Origin: Pseudobutyrivibrio sp. UBA1225
Lineage (GTDB): Bacteria; Bacillota; Clostridia; Lachnospirales; Lachnospiraceae
Length of the DNA: 64,000 bases
NCBI GenBank assembly: GCA_002309345.1
Contig: DBWZ01000052.1
Location: 5,228-69,227 of the forward strand
Reading direction: 5' to 3'
Shown: positions 25,842 through 34,358 of the stretch, one piece after another
How the letters are laid out: each line of letters begins with the position of its first letter
Position numbering within the stretch: position 1 is the first letter of the stretch
The notes under the pieces: generated by a model
What the model was told of the DNA's origin: nothing
What the model saw: the letters and a program-made list of their open reading frames with translations, nothing else
Database searches by the model: none
Position numbers and translations under genes: made by a program

Positions 25842-26096
25842 TCAATACTTTAGGCTAGGTTTTGTAGGAGTTTGATCCATATTTCTACCTAAAACATCAT
25901 CAAAACTAGTCATTTGCTCACGGTTTTTTTCGTCTTTATAGTCGCTCTCTACAAACTGTTTGATTTTCTCAGATCTAATCTCCTCACTAACTTTTTCAGA
26001 TAGCTCATCGAATCCAGTGTACTTATTCTTGTTTTGCTTAACATCATGTAGCACCGCTTTTCCAATAGCCTTATCCTTTGTTTCTTTGTTTGTCAT
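25842..26096 (-). CDS. Small Lys/Glu-rich hypothetical protein
   Basis: The 84-aa product is hydrophilic and highly charged, with no signal or membrane segment (TNKETKDKAIGKAVLHDVKQ at the start, SFDDVLGRNMDQTPTKPS near the end). I do not recognise a family. A strong AAGGAGGT ribosome site lies 7 nt before the ATG, and a promoter-like block shared with the gene at 56657-58036 lies 58 bp upstream. It is therefore very likely a real gene. It stands convergent to the thioesterase and interrupts what was probably a thioesterase/DUF3298 pair. Confidence 0.7.
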   Translation of the reverse strand: MTNKETKDKAIGKAVLHDVKQNKNKYTGFDELSEKVSEEIRSEKIKQFVESDYKDEKNREQMTSFDDVLGRNMDQTPTKPSLKY

Positions 26097-26154
26097 TTTT
26101 CATACCTCCTTGTGTTTGTTTACCTTGTTATTAAATCTACAGTCACTCCCCTTC

Positions 26155-26198
26155 TATATATAATTCAATAAAAACACTCCACATTTTTCCATTTTCAC
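26155..26198 (-). promoter_or_regulatory. Promoter-like block shared with 58091-58131
   Basis: On the minus strand the block reads GTGAAAATGG, a 25-nt stretch ending TTTTTATTGAA, then TTATATATA. The same arrangement stands ahead of the coiled-coil gene with a 23-nt interval. It ends 58 bp before the start codon. The TATATA could be a -10 box; no consensus -35 is present. Confidence 0.55.
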
Positions 26199-26205
26199 AA
26201 AAAAA

Positions 26206-26238
26206 GTCTAAACCTCGACTTTTCGTCGAGATTTAGAC
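26206..26238 (-). terminator. Rho-independent terminator after the DUF3298 pseudogene
   Basis: GTCTAAAtCTCGAC and GTCGAGgTTTAGAC pair over 14 bp around a short AAAA-type loop and are followed on the minus strand by a run of U residues. It isolates the small gene at 25842 from upstream transcription. Confidence 0.85.
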
Positions 26239-26256
26239 CAATAATTTCCCACTTAA

Positions 26257-27012
26257 TTATTTTGTAAACCGCTTTACAGGAAGCTCCTCCGTTTTAACAA
26301 TTTTATCCATATCCTGAGAATTTGTCATAATATATTCAGGCTTAATTATTTTTTCCAACTCGTCATATGGAATTGTAAAATCAAACTCTCCACCATTACC
26401 ATGCGGTGCCAAATCATATTCACTAAAAACTATATTGAGACCTTTATCATTAAGTATCCACGTGATTTCGTCATCACTTATCATTTCTTTAAATAATTCT
26501 TTTGCCTGATCTAAATCACTGCTTTTATAAGGCTGCCCTGTAATACAATTCAAATAATCACTATATTCAAATTCTGGATCTATCTTATAAATTTTTCGAG
26601 CTATTATTTCTGCCAATCGTGTTTTGTTATTTACAATATCTGATAGTTTGATAATTTTCCCATCGTTAGGATTATAGACAGACGCATAGGTAAAATAATA
26701 ACCATGCGGACCACCTAAATCATATGATAAATCATACTTTACAATAAATAACTGTTCGTCAAATCTAGATATACTTGCTTCTATACAGTAGTAAATATCA
26801 CAATCCGAAAGAGAATTATCAGAAAAATCGCTAGGAATATGTTCTTCAAAATCTTCCTTCCAATCAATATTGAACTTATCAATGACAGGTTTCAATTTAG
26901 GATACTTAGACTGCATCTCTTCAGATAGTTGCATCACGGGATAGCATCCCTTTGCCATCGTCGCATCATTATATTTTACCTCAATATTATGATTTTGAAT
27001 TGTAAGCTTGGG
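26257..27012 (-). pseudogene. 5'-truncated DUF3298 lipoprotein pseudogene
   Basis: A 233-codon frame starts at an ATG at 26958 with no ribosome site. Homology to the full protein at 27364-28323 continues upstream of that ATG for 18 more codons (PKLTIQNH aligned with PRITIVKH, same spacing) until a TGA at 27013-27015. The signal peptide, lipobox and acidic linker are missing. The C-terminal end is well conserved (YIMTNSQDMDKIVK against YIMTNSQDMSKIVK). I infer a duplicate that lost its 5' end and is probably not translated. The neighbouring fragment at 27107 belongs to the same duplicated block. Confidence 0.75.
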
Positions 27013-27106
27013 TCAACAGTCTTTATTTTTTTTCTTATATCTGTTTGTCCTTTGACTAATAAGCTATAATCAATATTGTAAACTTATAATGAAAGGAGCA
27101 TTCTTT

Positions 27107-27294
27107 ATGTTAGCCATATAGCTCCTAGCTCCATCGGCAAAACCATCGTTTGTGATGCTACATTAATCGAAATCGACGGTAGACGCCTTACCTTTGAAGT
27201 GGTCTGCTCTGACGAAAAAGGAATGGTGGGTATGGGCACCCATGAACGCTTCATTATAAATAACGATAAGTTTATGGCAAAAGCCAACGGATAA
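27107..27294 (+). pseudogene. Thioesterase pseudogene with internal deletion
   Basis: The start region (GAAAGGAGCATTCTTTATG) copies that of the intact thioesterase at 25380. After two codons, about 190 bp are deleted relative to that gene and the reading frame is lost (ATG TTA GCC ATA TAG). The last 58 codons of the family follow in another frame, from APSSIGKT to the stop, nearly identical to the intact copy. It is a non-functional remnant of a duplicated gene. Confidence 0.85.
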
Positions 27295-27300
27295 ATAATA

Positions 27301-27354
27301 AATAAAGCAGTGACTCGGCGACAGGTAATCTAAGTCGCCTTACACTGCTCTTTA
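27301..27354. terminator. Bidirectional terminator between the thioesterase pseudogene and the DUF3298 gene
   Basis: AATAAAGCAGTG and CACTGCTCTTTATT pair around an inner GGCGAC/GTCGCC stem. A-rich and T-rich flanks suit termination on both strands of this convergent pair. Confidence 0.75.
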
Positions 27355-27363
27355 TTTTGTGTC

Positions 27364-28323
27364 CTATTTTTTTATCTTTTCTGTCGAAAGTTCTTTTTCC
27401 TTAACTATCTTTGACATGTCTTGTGAATTAGTCATGATATATTGAGGCTTAACAACTCTGGCTAAGTCATCTCCATCTATCAAGATTTCTGGGTCTCCAT
27501 CCGCATAGCTTGTTATCTCATAGTCCGAAAAACTAATAAGAAGTCCATCACCAGTGATTGACCAGGTAAAGCTATCTTTATCAATTTTATCTTTAAGTCG
27601 GTTATCTATTTCATCTGCAAAATCATAGCTTATTTTTTGCTCATCCAATTTATCGATAAGTAACTTTACAAACTTGTCCTTATCATTAATTACATCTGAC
27701 AACTTAACTATTTCACCCGAGTTTGGATCTATGTTAAAATTCTCATACCAATGACTAGGATGTGCACCACCTGTAAACGCCTCGTTATAAGTAGAGATTG
27801 TAAATAAAACACCATCAGTCCTATCTACAGATGCATATATATCATGGTTCATATTATAAAAATAATCCTTATCATCATCAGATGCTTCTTCTATTTGACT
27901 TAACACATCTGAAAAGCTATCATCTACTTCCTTTTTCCACTCATCATTTTTTGAATCAATCATGTCTTTTAGTTTAGGGTACTTTGTAGACATTTCATTA
28001 GAGAGAGTTATTTCAGGATATTCTCCACTAAAACGAGTCCTATTTCCATCTTTATTTTCACATGAATGCTTTACAATCGTTATCCTTGGATTGGACATAT
28101 CAGCATCTAAATCCACGTTAGGCTCTATTTCAGGAACCTCTTCTTCAACATTCGCCTGAGTGTTTTCTTCACTTACTGGCTCTTCTTTAATGATTTCATC
28201 TACGTCTTCAGTTACATTGGCCTCTACTGGCTCTTCAACAGTCTCTTTTGACTGAGCGCCACAACCAATTAATGAAAACGTAAATACGATAGTTAATAAT
28301 AATCCTAATGTTCTTTTTGCCAT
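27364..28323 (-). CDS. DUF3298 (RsiV/PdaC-like) lipoprotein
   Basis: The 319-aa precursor has a signal peptide with lipobox LIGC near residue 21 and a Glu/Val/Asp-rich linker to about residue 77. The rest is a DUF3298-type domain containing TYNEAFTGGAHPSHWYENF, NIDPNSGEIVKLSDVI and LLISFSDYEI. That fold is known as the extracellular part of RsiV-like anti-sigma factors and PdaC-like deacetylases; here there is no enzyme domain, so only a binding or sensing role can be suggested. AAGGGT precedes the ATG. A truncated paralogue lies at 26257-27012. Confidence 0.82.
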   Translation of the reverse strand: MAKRTLGLLLTIVFTFSLIGCGAQSKETVEEPVEANVTEDVDEIIKEEPVSEENTQANVEEEVPEIEPNVDLDADMSNPRITIVKHSCENKDGNRTRFSGEYPEITLSNEMSTKYPKLKDMIDSKNDEWKKEVDDSFSDVLSQIEEASDDDKDYFYNMNHDIYASVDRTDGVLFTISTYNEAFTGGAHPSHWYENFNIDPNSGEIVKLSDVINDKDKFVKLLIDKLDEQKISYDFADEIDNRLKDKIDKDSFTWSITGDGLLISFSDYEITSYADGDPEILIDGDDLARVVKPQYIMTNSQDMSKIVKEKELSTEKIKK

Positions 28324-28388
28324 TATTCTACCCTTTCATATAATTATATTTTATATAAAGACTGGGATTATTAAATATACCCTAGTCA

Positions 28389-29102
28389 TTATTTTTTATT
28401 CAAGTCATTCTTAATAAATGAAGTAAATTCAATATCTTTACTTGGGTATTTGTTTATCAAATCCAAATACTCATCATTTGAAACTTCATTTGATTCATCT
28501 AAGAAATCCTCTTCTGTCACCCTATAATTATAAATTAAACCGCTAACAATATGTGTTGCTATGGCTTCTTTAAACTTTAAATTCTCACCATCAAAATCAT
28601 AGAATGCATCAACATCTATCGCACCATCCTGATAGTAATCACAAGAATGAATTGTACCATCTTCCGCAATATGATAGTCATCCATTCCCTCAGCGGCTGC
28701 AACTAAAAAGGCTTTTCCATCCTTAATGGTATATATGTTATATACATTACCCGTGTCTATATGCCCTAACAGAATTTCATCTATCCCATCACCATTTATA
28801 TCCATAAGCGCATAGCCGTAATCATATTGATACCGTATATTCAAATCTCCAAACTTAGTTGAAATACCAGTTTGTTTAATTTCTTTATCCTCATCTTTTA
28901 ACTCGCCTTTAACATATAAAGCGGCAGTTTCAACTATCTCTAAATACTCTTCTGGTAAACCTTCAGAATTTATATTTATAGATTTTCTTGATGAGCCATC
29001 TTCTGTCTGCTTTGGTTTAACTTCAGTCTCATTACTCCCACAAGCTGTCACTACCATTAGCAATAGCAATGCTGATAGTACTAGGTATACTCGTTTTTTC
29101 AT
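28389..29102 (-). CDS. Lipoprotein with Asp-rich DxNGDGxDE motif
   Basis: The 237-aa precursor has a lipobox (VVTAC) followed by a short polar linker. The mature part holds ALMDINGDGIDEILLGHID near residue 97, a calcium-loop-like sequence of the FG-GAP/VCBS type, then YNIYTIKDGKAFLVA and a C-terminal SKDIEFTSFI. It is a paralogue of the next gene (29267-30040), with the same motif order. The function is unknown; a surface protein is likely. AAGGAG lies 6 nt before the ATG. Confidence 0.78.
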   Translation of the reverse strand: MKKRVYLVLSALLLLMVVTACGSNETEVKPKQTEDGSSRKSININSEGLPEEYLEIVETAALYVKGELKDEDKEIKQTGISTKFGDLNIRYQYDYGYALMDINGDGIDEILLGHIDTGNVYNIYTIKDGKAFLVAAAEGMDDYHIAEDGTIHSCDYYQDGAIDVDAFYDFDGENLKFKEAIATHIVSGLIYNYRVTEEDFLDESNEVSNDEYLDLINKYPSKDIEFTSFIKNDLNKK

Positions 29103-29176
29103 ATTTTTACTCCTTTTAAATCTTTACTCAGACTCTAAAACACATATTTCTTACTTGCTTCTTAGTAAGTTAGAAA

Positions 29177-29216
29177 AAGCCCTCTTTAGACATATTTATA
29201 TGACTAAAAAGGACTT
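29177..29216 (-). terminator. Hairpin terminator after the 257-aa lipoprotein gene
   Basis: An imperfect stem (AAGTCCTTTTTAG with CTAAAGAGGGCTT) is followed on the minus strand by a short U-tract, about 50 bp after the stop codon. Confidence 0.6.
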
Positions 29217-29266
29217 CATATAAAAGTTTAAATTATAAAAGAATGAAAGACATATATATTAAGTGC

Positions 29267-30040
29267 TTACTGTATAAAAGGTGTAAATTCAATGGCTTCT
29301 GCTGAATACTTTCCAGTGATTTCAGCATACTTCTTCTCTGAAATCTTGTTAGACAAGTCGGTAAAAGGCTCTTTTTCTGTGTAATACCAATTTACTTCAT
29401 CTGAACCTTCCTTAGGAGCAGTGAAAACAGACTCAATAAGCTTCAATTCCTTGTCATCAAGCTTGTAGTAGTTGTACGCTGTGTCTGTTGCCCCACCTGA
29501 AGCAACGTTTCCAATTGTACCATCCTCAGCAATGAAATAACTATCACGCTGTCCACCGTTTGCTAAGACATACATCTCACCATCTTTTAGTGTATAGATA
29601 TTGAAAACTGCACCATCCCATCCATCAAAACCAGGTGTTCCGTTTCTACCTAAGAGAAGCTCATCTGAACCATCTCCGTCAAGATCCTTAAGTGCATATC
29701 CAACAGTTGTATCTCCTGGAACCATACCAAACTCTGTACAAACGCCATTGTCCTCAAGTTCCATGAGATCATCTCCGTACTCGCCTGCAGCAGCCTTAGC
29801 TGCCATTTCAACTATAGAAGCATATTTCTCTGGTAAAGCTGAAGTATCAACAGTTTCCACATCTTTAGAAGTGGTATCATCAGCCTCTGTATTTTCAGTT
29901 GTTGTACCCTCCACTGGAGCTGCCTGAGTCTCTTCCTGTGGGGCAGTCTCTGGCTCTTCTACTTGAGCCTGCTGGCCACAACCTACAAGTGCCATTGCTA
30001 ACATTGCAGTTGATAAAGCAAAGCATACATTTTTTTTCAT
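29267..30040 (-). CDS. Lipoprotein with DxDGDGxDELLLG motif (paralogue of 28389-29102)
   Basis: The 257-aa precursor has lipobox ALVGC, then a long Glu/Thr/Pro linker to about residue 70. The mature domain contains YALKDLDGDGSDELLLGRNG, FNIYTLKDGEMYVLANGGQR and YFIAEDGTI, and ends SAEAIEFTPFIQ. This parallels its neighbour, so the two arose by duplication. GC content is higher than in the neighbour, so they have diverged for some time or one came from elsewhere. A calcium-binding surface lipoprotein is plausible; nothing identifies a ligand. AAGGAG precedes the ATG. Confidence 0.8.
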   Translation of the reverse strand: MKKNVCFALSTAMLAMALVGCGQQAQVEEPETAPQEETQAAPVEGTTTENTEADDTTSKDVETVDTSALPEKYASIVEMAAKAAAGEYGDDLMELEDNGVCTEFGMVPGDTTVGYALKDLDGDGSDELLLGRNGTPGFDGWDGAVFNIYTLKDGEMYVLANGGQRDSYFIAEDGTIGNVASGGATDTAYNYYKLDDKELKLIESVFTAPKEGSDEVNWYYTEKEPFTDLSNKISEKKYAEITGKYSAEAIEFTPFIQ

Positions 30041-30102
30041 AATCTAAATCTCCTTTCTCATCAACAAGACGAAGGTTTTAATAATAAAATTCCACGAACA
30101 AA

Positions 30103-30176
30103 AAGCCCCTTAAATCGTCTTGCTGCGAGTAATTCTATCAAACTTACAATTTGATATCCAACGATTTAAGAGACTT
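30103..30176 (-). terminator. Branched terminator after amt
   Basis: A closing stem (AAGTCTCTTAAATCGT with ACGATTTAAGGGGCTT) encloses two small hairpins (ATCAAA/TTTGAT and CTCGCAGCAAG) and is followed by U residues on the minus strand. It is about 55 bp after the amt stop. Terminators are usually simple hairpins, so the branched form is unusual. Confidence 0.65.
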
Positions 30177-30231
30177 TTAGAAACATTTAATAGTTTTTAA
30201 TACTTATTTTATATTTATTATTAGTCGAAGA

Positions 30232-31977
30232 TTACTCTACATCCTGTAAAGCTGCGAAATCTTCTTCGCCTGTACGAATCTTAACAACCTGCTCTACATC
30301 GTAAACGAAAATCTTTCCGTCACCAATGTGTCCAGTGTAAAGAACCTTCTTAGCTGTATCGATAACAGCCTTAACTGGAACCTTGCAAACGACAACGTCC
30401 ACTCTAATTTTTGGAAGAAGTGATGGCTCTAAAGCAACACCTCTGTAGTACTCAGGAGCACCCTTCTGAACACCACAACCCATTACGTGAGAAACTGTCA
30501 TACCAGTGATACCAAGCTTCATAAGAGCATTTTTAAGCTTCTCAAGGTTACGTTCCTTACAAAGGATTTCAAGCTTGGTCATACGAGGTCTGCCTGTATC
30601 CTTAATCTGTGATGGAGCGTATTCAACCTCAACTGCCTCATCCATCGAAGCCATTCCAGCAGCCTCAAGAGTTTCAGTGATAAGGTTAGATGTCTCTTCA
30701 TCAAGCTCATCTGTATCAAAGTCATCCTCAAGCATGTTGAATCCTGAGTATGCAGATGGAAGACCATGCTCTGTCTTATCAAGACCAACGATTTCCTCTT
30801 CTGCTGTTGCACGAAGACCTATTGTTGCCTTAATTGCTGTAAATGCAATTGTGATTGTAACTGCAGCCCAAGCTCCTACTGAAACTACACCTAATAACTG
30901 AAGTCCAAGAAGGTGGAATCCACCGCCGTAGAATAAACCTACAAGCTCACTATCTGGAGCTGTCTTAGTTGCAAATAAACCAACTGCGATTGTTCCCCAG
31001 ATACCATTCATCATGTGAACTGCAACCGCACCAACTGGGTCATCAACATGAAGCTTGTAATCTAAAAGCCATACACCAAATACTACAAGGAAACCTGCAA
31101 CGATACCAATGATTGTTGCACCCAAAGCATCTGCAACGTCACATGGAGCTGTGATGGCTACAAGGCCTGCAAGTGAGGCATTGAGAGACATTGAAACATC
31201 TGGCTTACCAAACTTAATCCATGTGAATAACATTGTTGTACATGTTGCAACTGCAGGAGCAATTGTTGTTGTTACAAAGATTGATGCCAACTGATCAAGT
31301 GATGTTGCAGCTGCACCATTGAATCCATACCAACCTAACCAAAGAATGAATACACCAAGTGCACCAAGTGCGATGTTGTGACCTGGGAAAGCATTTACTT
31401 TTGTAACCTTACCTTTGCTGTCACGGCTAAACTTACCAATACGAGGTCCAAGGATTTTTGCACCAATAAGAGCACATATGCCACCAACCATGTGGATTGC
31501 ACATGAACCAGCGAAATCGTGGAAACCTAGCTGTGCTAACCAGCCGCCACCCCAAATCCAGTGAGCTTCGATAGGATAAATAACAAGTGAAATGATACCT
31601 GAATATACACAGTAGCTGACGAATTTTGTACGCTCAGCCATAGCACCACTTACGATTGTTGCTGTTGTCGCGCAGAACACAAGGTTAAATACAAAATTGC
31701 TCCAATCGAAGTTCGCATAATCAGTGAAAACACCAAGTGTAGGCATACCTACAAGACCAAACAATGTATCTTCACCTAACATCAAACCAAAACCTAACAA
31801 ACTAAATGTAACAGTACCAATACAAAAATCCATAAGGTTTTTCATAATGATGTTACCTGTATTTTTAGCTCTGGTAAAACCGGCCTCCACCATAGCAAAA
31901 CCTGCCTGCATCCAGAAAACCAGCGCAGCACCAATCAGGAACCACACTCCAAATAATAAGCTTGAATATTCTTCCAT
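30232..31977 (-). CDS. amt: Ammonium transporter with fused C-terminal PII domain
   Basis: Residues 1 to about 400 are an Amt channel with 11 membrane segments (FWMQAGFAMVEAGFTRAKN, GAMAERTKF, HWIWGGGWL, FAGSCAIHMVGG, HMMNGIWGTIAVG). After an acidic linker (about 400-465), residues about 468-581 are a PII/GlnK protein: MTKLEILCKERNLEKLKNAL, a T-loop with GCGVQKGAPEYYRG including a Tyr at the usual position, and TGHIGDGKIFVYDVEQVVKI with B-loop residues. PII proteins gate Amt in response to ATP/ADP and 2-oxoglutarate, so here the regulator is tethered. Its leader carries a hairpin shared with asnB and gltB. GGAGG lies before the ATG. Confidence 0.95.
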   Translation of the reverse strand: MEEYSSLLFGVWFLIGAALVFWMQAGFAMVEAGFTRAKNTGNIIMKNLMDFCIGTVTFSLLGFGLMLGEDTLFGLVGMPTLGVFTDYANFDWSNFVFNLVFCATTATIVSGAMAERTKFVSYCVYSGIISLVIYPIEAHWIWGGGWLAQLGFHDFAGSCAIHMVGGICALIGAKILGPRIGKFSRDSKGKVTKVNAFPGHNIALGALGVFILWLGWYGFNGAAATSLDQLASIFVTTTIAPAVATCTTMLFTWIKFGKPDVSMSLNASLAGLVAITAPCDVADALGATIIGIVAGFLVVFGVWLLDYKLHVDDPVGAVAVHMMNGIWGTIAVGLFATKTAPDSELVGLFYGGGFHLLGLQLLGVVSVGAWAAVTITIAFTAIKATIGLRATAEEEIVGLDKTEHGLPSAYSGFNMLEDDFDTDELDEETSNLITETLEAAGMASMDEAVEVEYAPSQIKDTGRPRMTKLEILCKERNLEKLKNALMKLGITGMTVSHVMGCGVQKGAPEYYRGVALEPSLLPKIRVDVVVCKVPVKAVIDTAKKVLYTGHIGDGKIFVYDVEQVVKIRTGEEDFAALQDVE

Positions 31978-32052
31978 AAAAAATTTCCTCCTTCTTCGAG
32001 CAAAGCTCGTATATTGCTTTCTATGAAATGAGATTTCTTAGAAAGTAATAAA

Positions 32053-32095
32053 GCGCACATAAACTAGATCTAATCTAATTCATGTACGCCTTTGT
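32053..32095 (-). promoter_or_regulatory. Nitrogen-gene leader hairpin of amt
   Basis: On the minus strand the leader begins ACAAAGGCGT (32086-32095), just after a TATACT box at 32100-32105. It folds into a long hairpin (GCGTACATGAATTAGA with TCTAGTTTATGTGCGC) followed by UUUAUU. The same 10-nt start and a comparable hairpin precede asnB and gltB. Confidence 0.6.
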
Positions 32096-32118
32096 ACAAA
32101 GTATATTATTTTTAAAAA

Positions 32119-32163
32119 CTTCCCCTTTGGGGGAAGGTGGCGCCGAAGGCGTCGGATGAGGGG
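32119..32163 (+). repeat. REP-like palindromic repeat (copy 3)
   Basis: The element runs from CTTCCCCTTTGG to GGATGAGGGG with a GGCGCC/GGCGTC inner stem. It lies 6 bp beyond the glnN stop and faces the inverted copy at 34313-34358 on the other side of glnN. It may serve as the glnN terminator. Confidence 0.85.
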
Positions 32164-32169
32164 ATATCT

Positions 32170-34263
32170 TTATTTCACTGAATAAAGAATCTCTCCATAA
32201 GTTGGATATGGCCAAATGTCACTTGGAACTACTGTCTCAAGTTCATCCACAACCTCACGAACCTCGTTCATATCTGCAAAGATTACATCGTGATGGAACT
32301 TAGCCAAATCATATGTATCTGTAAGGTCTTTAGCCTTTTCAATGTCTTTCTCAAGCTTCGCAAGACGCTTGTCCATAGAAGCTGTAAGCTTTGAAGCACT
32401 TTCTAAGCGCTTCTTCTCGACTGTAGAATCAACCTTAAGACCTGTTGCTGCCTTTGCGTTAAGTGTTTCAGCAAGAGTGAACTGATAATCATTAGCCGCT
32501 GCCATGATATCCTTCTTAACCATTGAATCAAGTGTAAGAGCCTCGATGTCAATTGCCTTATAGTAATTCTCAAGCTGAATATCATATCTACTGTAAAGCT
32601 CTTGCTCCGTAAATACGTTATGCTTAGAGAATACATCTATAGCCTTCTTGGCAACGAATGCTGGTAGAGCATCAACTGTTGATACAAGATTTGCAAGGCC
32701 TCTCTTCTTTGCCTCTTCAACCCATTCAGGTGCATAGCCATTACCGTTGAAGATGATTCTCTTGTGAGCTGTAAGCTCTTTTTTAATAAGCTCATTTACT
32801 GCCTTGTCGAAATCCTTAGCTTTTTCAAGCTTTGTAGCAAACTGCTCAAGTATTTCCGCTACGATTGTATTTAAAATAATATTTGGTCCTGAAATTGATG
32901 CAGATGAACCAAGTGAACGGAACTCAAATTTGTTACCTGTAAAGGCAAATGGTGATGTTCTGTTTCTATCTGTTGTATCTTGCGAGATGCTTGGGACAAC
33001 TGATGTGCCAAGGCTCATCTTCTTTTTCTTAACATCGTGATAATCTTTGCCATCGATGATTGACTCAACGATTGCTTCAAGCTCATCACCAATGAACATA
33101 GAGATGATTGCTGGTGGTGCCTCATTAGCGCCAAGTCTGTGATCATTTCCAGCAGAAGCAACAGATACTCGGAGCAATTCCTGATAATCATCTACAGCCT
33201 TAATAACTGCAGTTAGGAACAATAAAAACTGGACGTTTTGGGAAGGAGTTGCTCCAGGTTCAAGCAGGTTTACTCCTGTATCTGTTGAAATAGACCAGTT
33301 GTTGTGCTTGCCCGAGCCGTTTACACCTGCAAAAGGCTTCTCATGTAACAAACATGTCATGCCATGTCTCTTGGCAACGACCTTCATCATTTCCATGGTT
33401 AATTGATTATGATCAGTTGCTATATTAGTGGTTGAGAACACTGGTGCCAACTCATGTTGAGCTGGAGCCACTTCGTTGTGCTTTGTCTTTGCAAGCACTC
33501 CCAGCTTCCACAACTCCTCGTCTAACTCTTTCATGAAAGCAGAAACTCTTGGTTTGATTGTTCCAAAATAGTGATCATCAAGTTCCTGTCCCTTTGGAGG
33601 CTTAGCTCCAAACAATGTACGGCCTGTGTAAATTAAATCAGGACGCTTGTTGTACATCTCTTCGTCTATAAGGAAATATTCTTGCTCTGGTCCAACTGTT
33701 GTTATAACGCGTTTAACATCATCGTGACCGAAGAGCTTAAGAATTCTAACTGCCTGCTTGTCAAGCGCTTCCATTGAACGAAGCAATGGAGTTTTCTTAT
33801 CAAGTGCTTCACCTGAATATGAACAGAATGCTGTAGGGATACAAAGTGTACCATCTTTAATGAATACGTAGCTTGTTGGATCCCATGCTGTATATCCTCT
33901 AGCCTCAAATGTTGCTCTAAGACCACCAGAAGGGAAAGAAGACGCATCAGGCTCACCCTTGATTAGCTCTTTTCCTGAGAAAGTCATAATAACCTTTCCA
34001 CCTTCCTCTGGTTGGATGAAAGAATCATGCTTTTCAGCTGTAACACCTGTCATTGGTTGGAACCAATGAGTGAAGTGTGTTGCACCAAGCTCGATTGCCC
34101 ATTCCTTCATAGCATGAGCGATTACATTTGCTAACTCTCTATCAAGTGGACGTCCCTCCTCTACTGTATTTTTAAGGGCTTTGTAAGCATCTTTAGGGAG
34201 ACGTTCTTTCATTGTCTCATCATTAAATACCATGCTTCCAAAAATTTCTGTTACCTTGCTCAT
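32170..34263 (-). CDS. glnN: Type III glutamine synthetase
   Basis: The 697-aa length and motifs identify the GlnN (type III) class found in Bacteroidetes, cyanobacteria and many Clostridia: THFTHWFQPMTGVTAEKHDS, TVGPEQEYFLID, KHNEVAPAQHELAPVF, LHEKPFAGVNGSGKHNNWS and NRTSPFAFTGNKFEFRS. It condenses ammonium and glutamate with ATP. GGAGG lies before the ATG. It follows asnB by 95 bp, with a REP-like repeat between them, and no promoter is obvious in that gap, so it may be transcribed from the asnB promoter. Short REP-like repeats flank it on both sides. Confidence 0.97.
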   Translation of the reverse strand: MSKVTEIFGSMVFNDETMKERLPKDAYKALKNTVEEGRPLDRELANVIAHAMKEWAIELGATHFTHWFQPMTGVTAEKHDSFIQPEEGGKVIMTFSGKELIKGEPDASSFPSGGLRATFEARGYTAWDPTSYVFIKDGTLCIPTAFCSYSGEALDKKTPLLRSMEALDKQAVRILKLFGHDDVKRVITTVGPEQEYFLIDEEMYNKRPDLIYTGRTLFGAKPPKGQELDDHYFGTIKPRVSAFMKELDEELWKLGVLAKTKHNEVAPAQHELAPVFSTTNIATDHNQLTMEMMKVVAKRHGMTCLLHEKPFAGVNGSGKHNNWSISTDTGVNLLEPGATPSQNVQFLLFLTAVIKAVDDYQELLRVSVASAGNDHRLGANEAPPAIISMFIGDELEAIVESIIDGKDYHDVKKKKMSLGTSVVPSISQDTTDRNRTSPFAFTGNKFEFRSLGSSASISGPNIILNTIVAEILEQFATKLEKAKDFDKAVNELIKKELTAHKRIIFNGNGYAPEWVEEAKKRGLANLVSTVDALPAFVAKKAIDVFSKHNVFTEQELYSRYDIQLENYYKAIDIEALTLDSMVKKDIMAAANDYQFTLAETLNAKAATGLKVDSTVEKKRLESASKLTASMDKRLAKLEKDIEKAKDLTDTYDLAKFHHDVIFADMNEVREVVDELETVVPSDIWPYPTYGEILYSVK

Positions 34264-34312
34264 AAAAATTAATCCTCCTTGTGATTTTCATTTCATAATT
34301 GATATTAGGTTT

Positions 34313-34358
34313 CCCCTCATCCGGTTCTTCGAACCACCTTCCCCCCAAGGGGAAGGCT
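34313..34358 (-). repeat. REP-like palindromic repeat (copy 4)
   Basis: The element runs from CCCCTCATCC to GGGGAAGGCT with a GGTTC/GAACC inner stem. It directly abuts the asnB stop codon. It could terminate or stabilise the asnB transcript and would modulate read-through into glnN. Confidence 0.85.

Noticed and set aside
26257..26958. Treating the 233-codon DUF3298 frame as an intact gene.
   Set aside because: Homology extends upstream of its ATG into a stop codon, the signal peptide is missing and there is no ribosome site.
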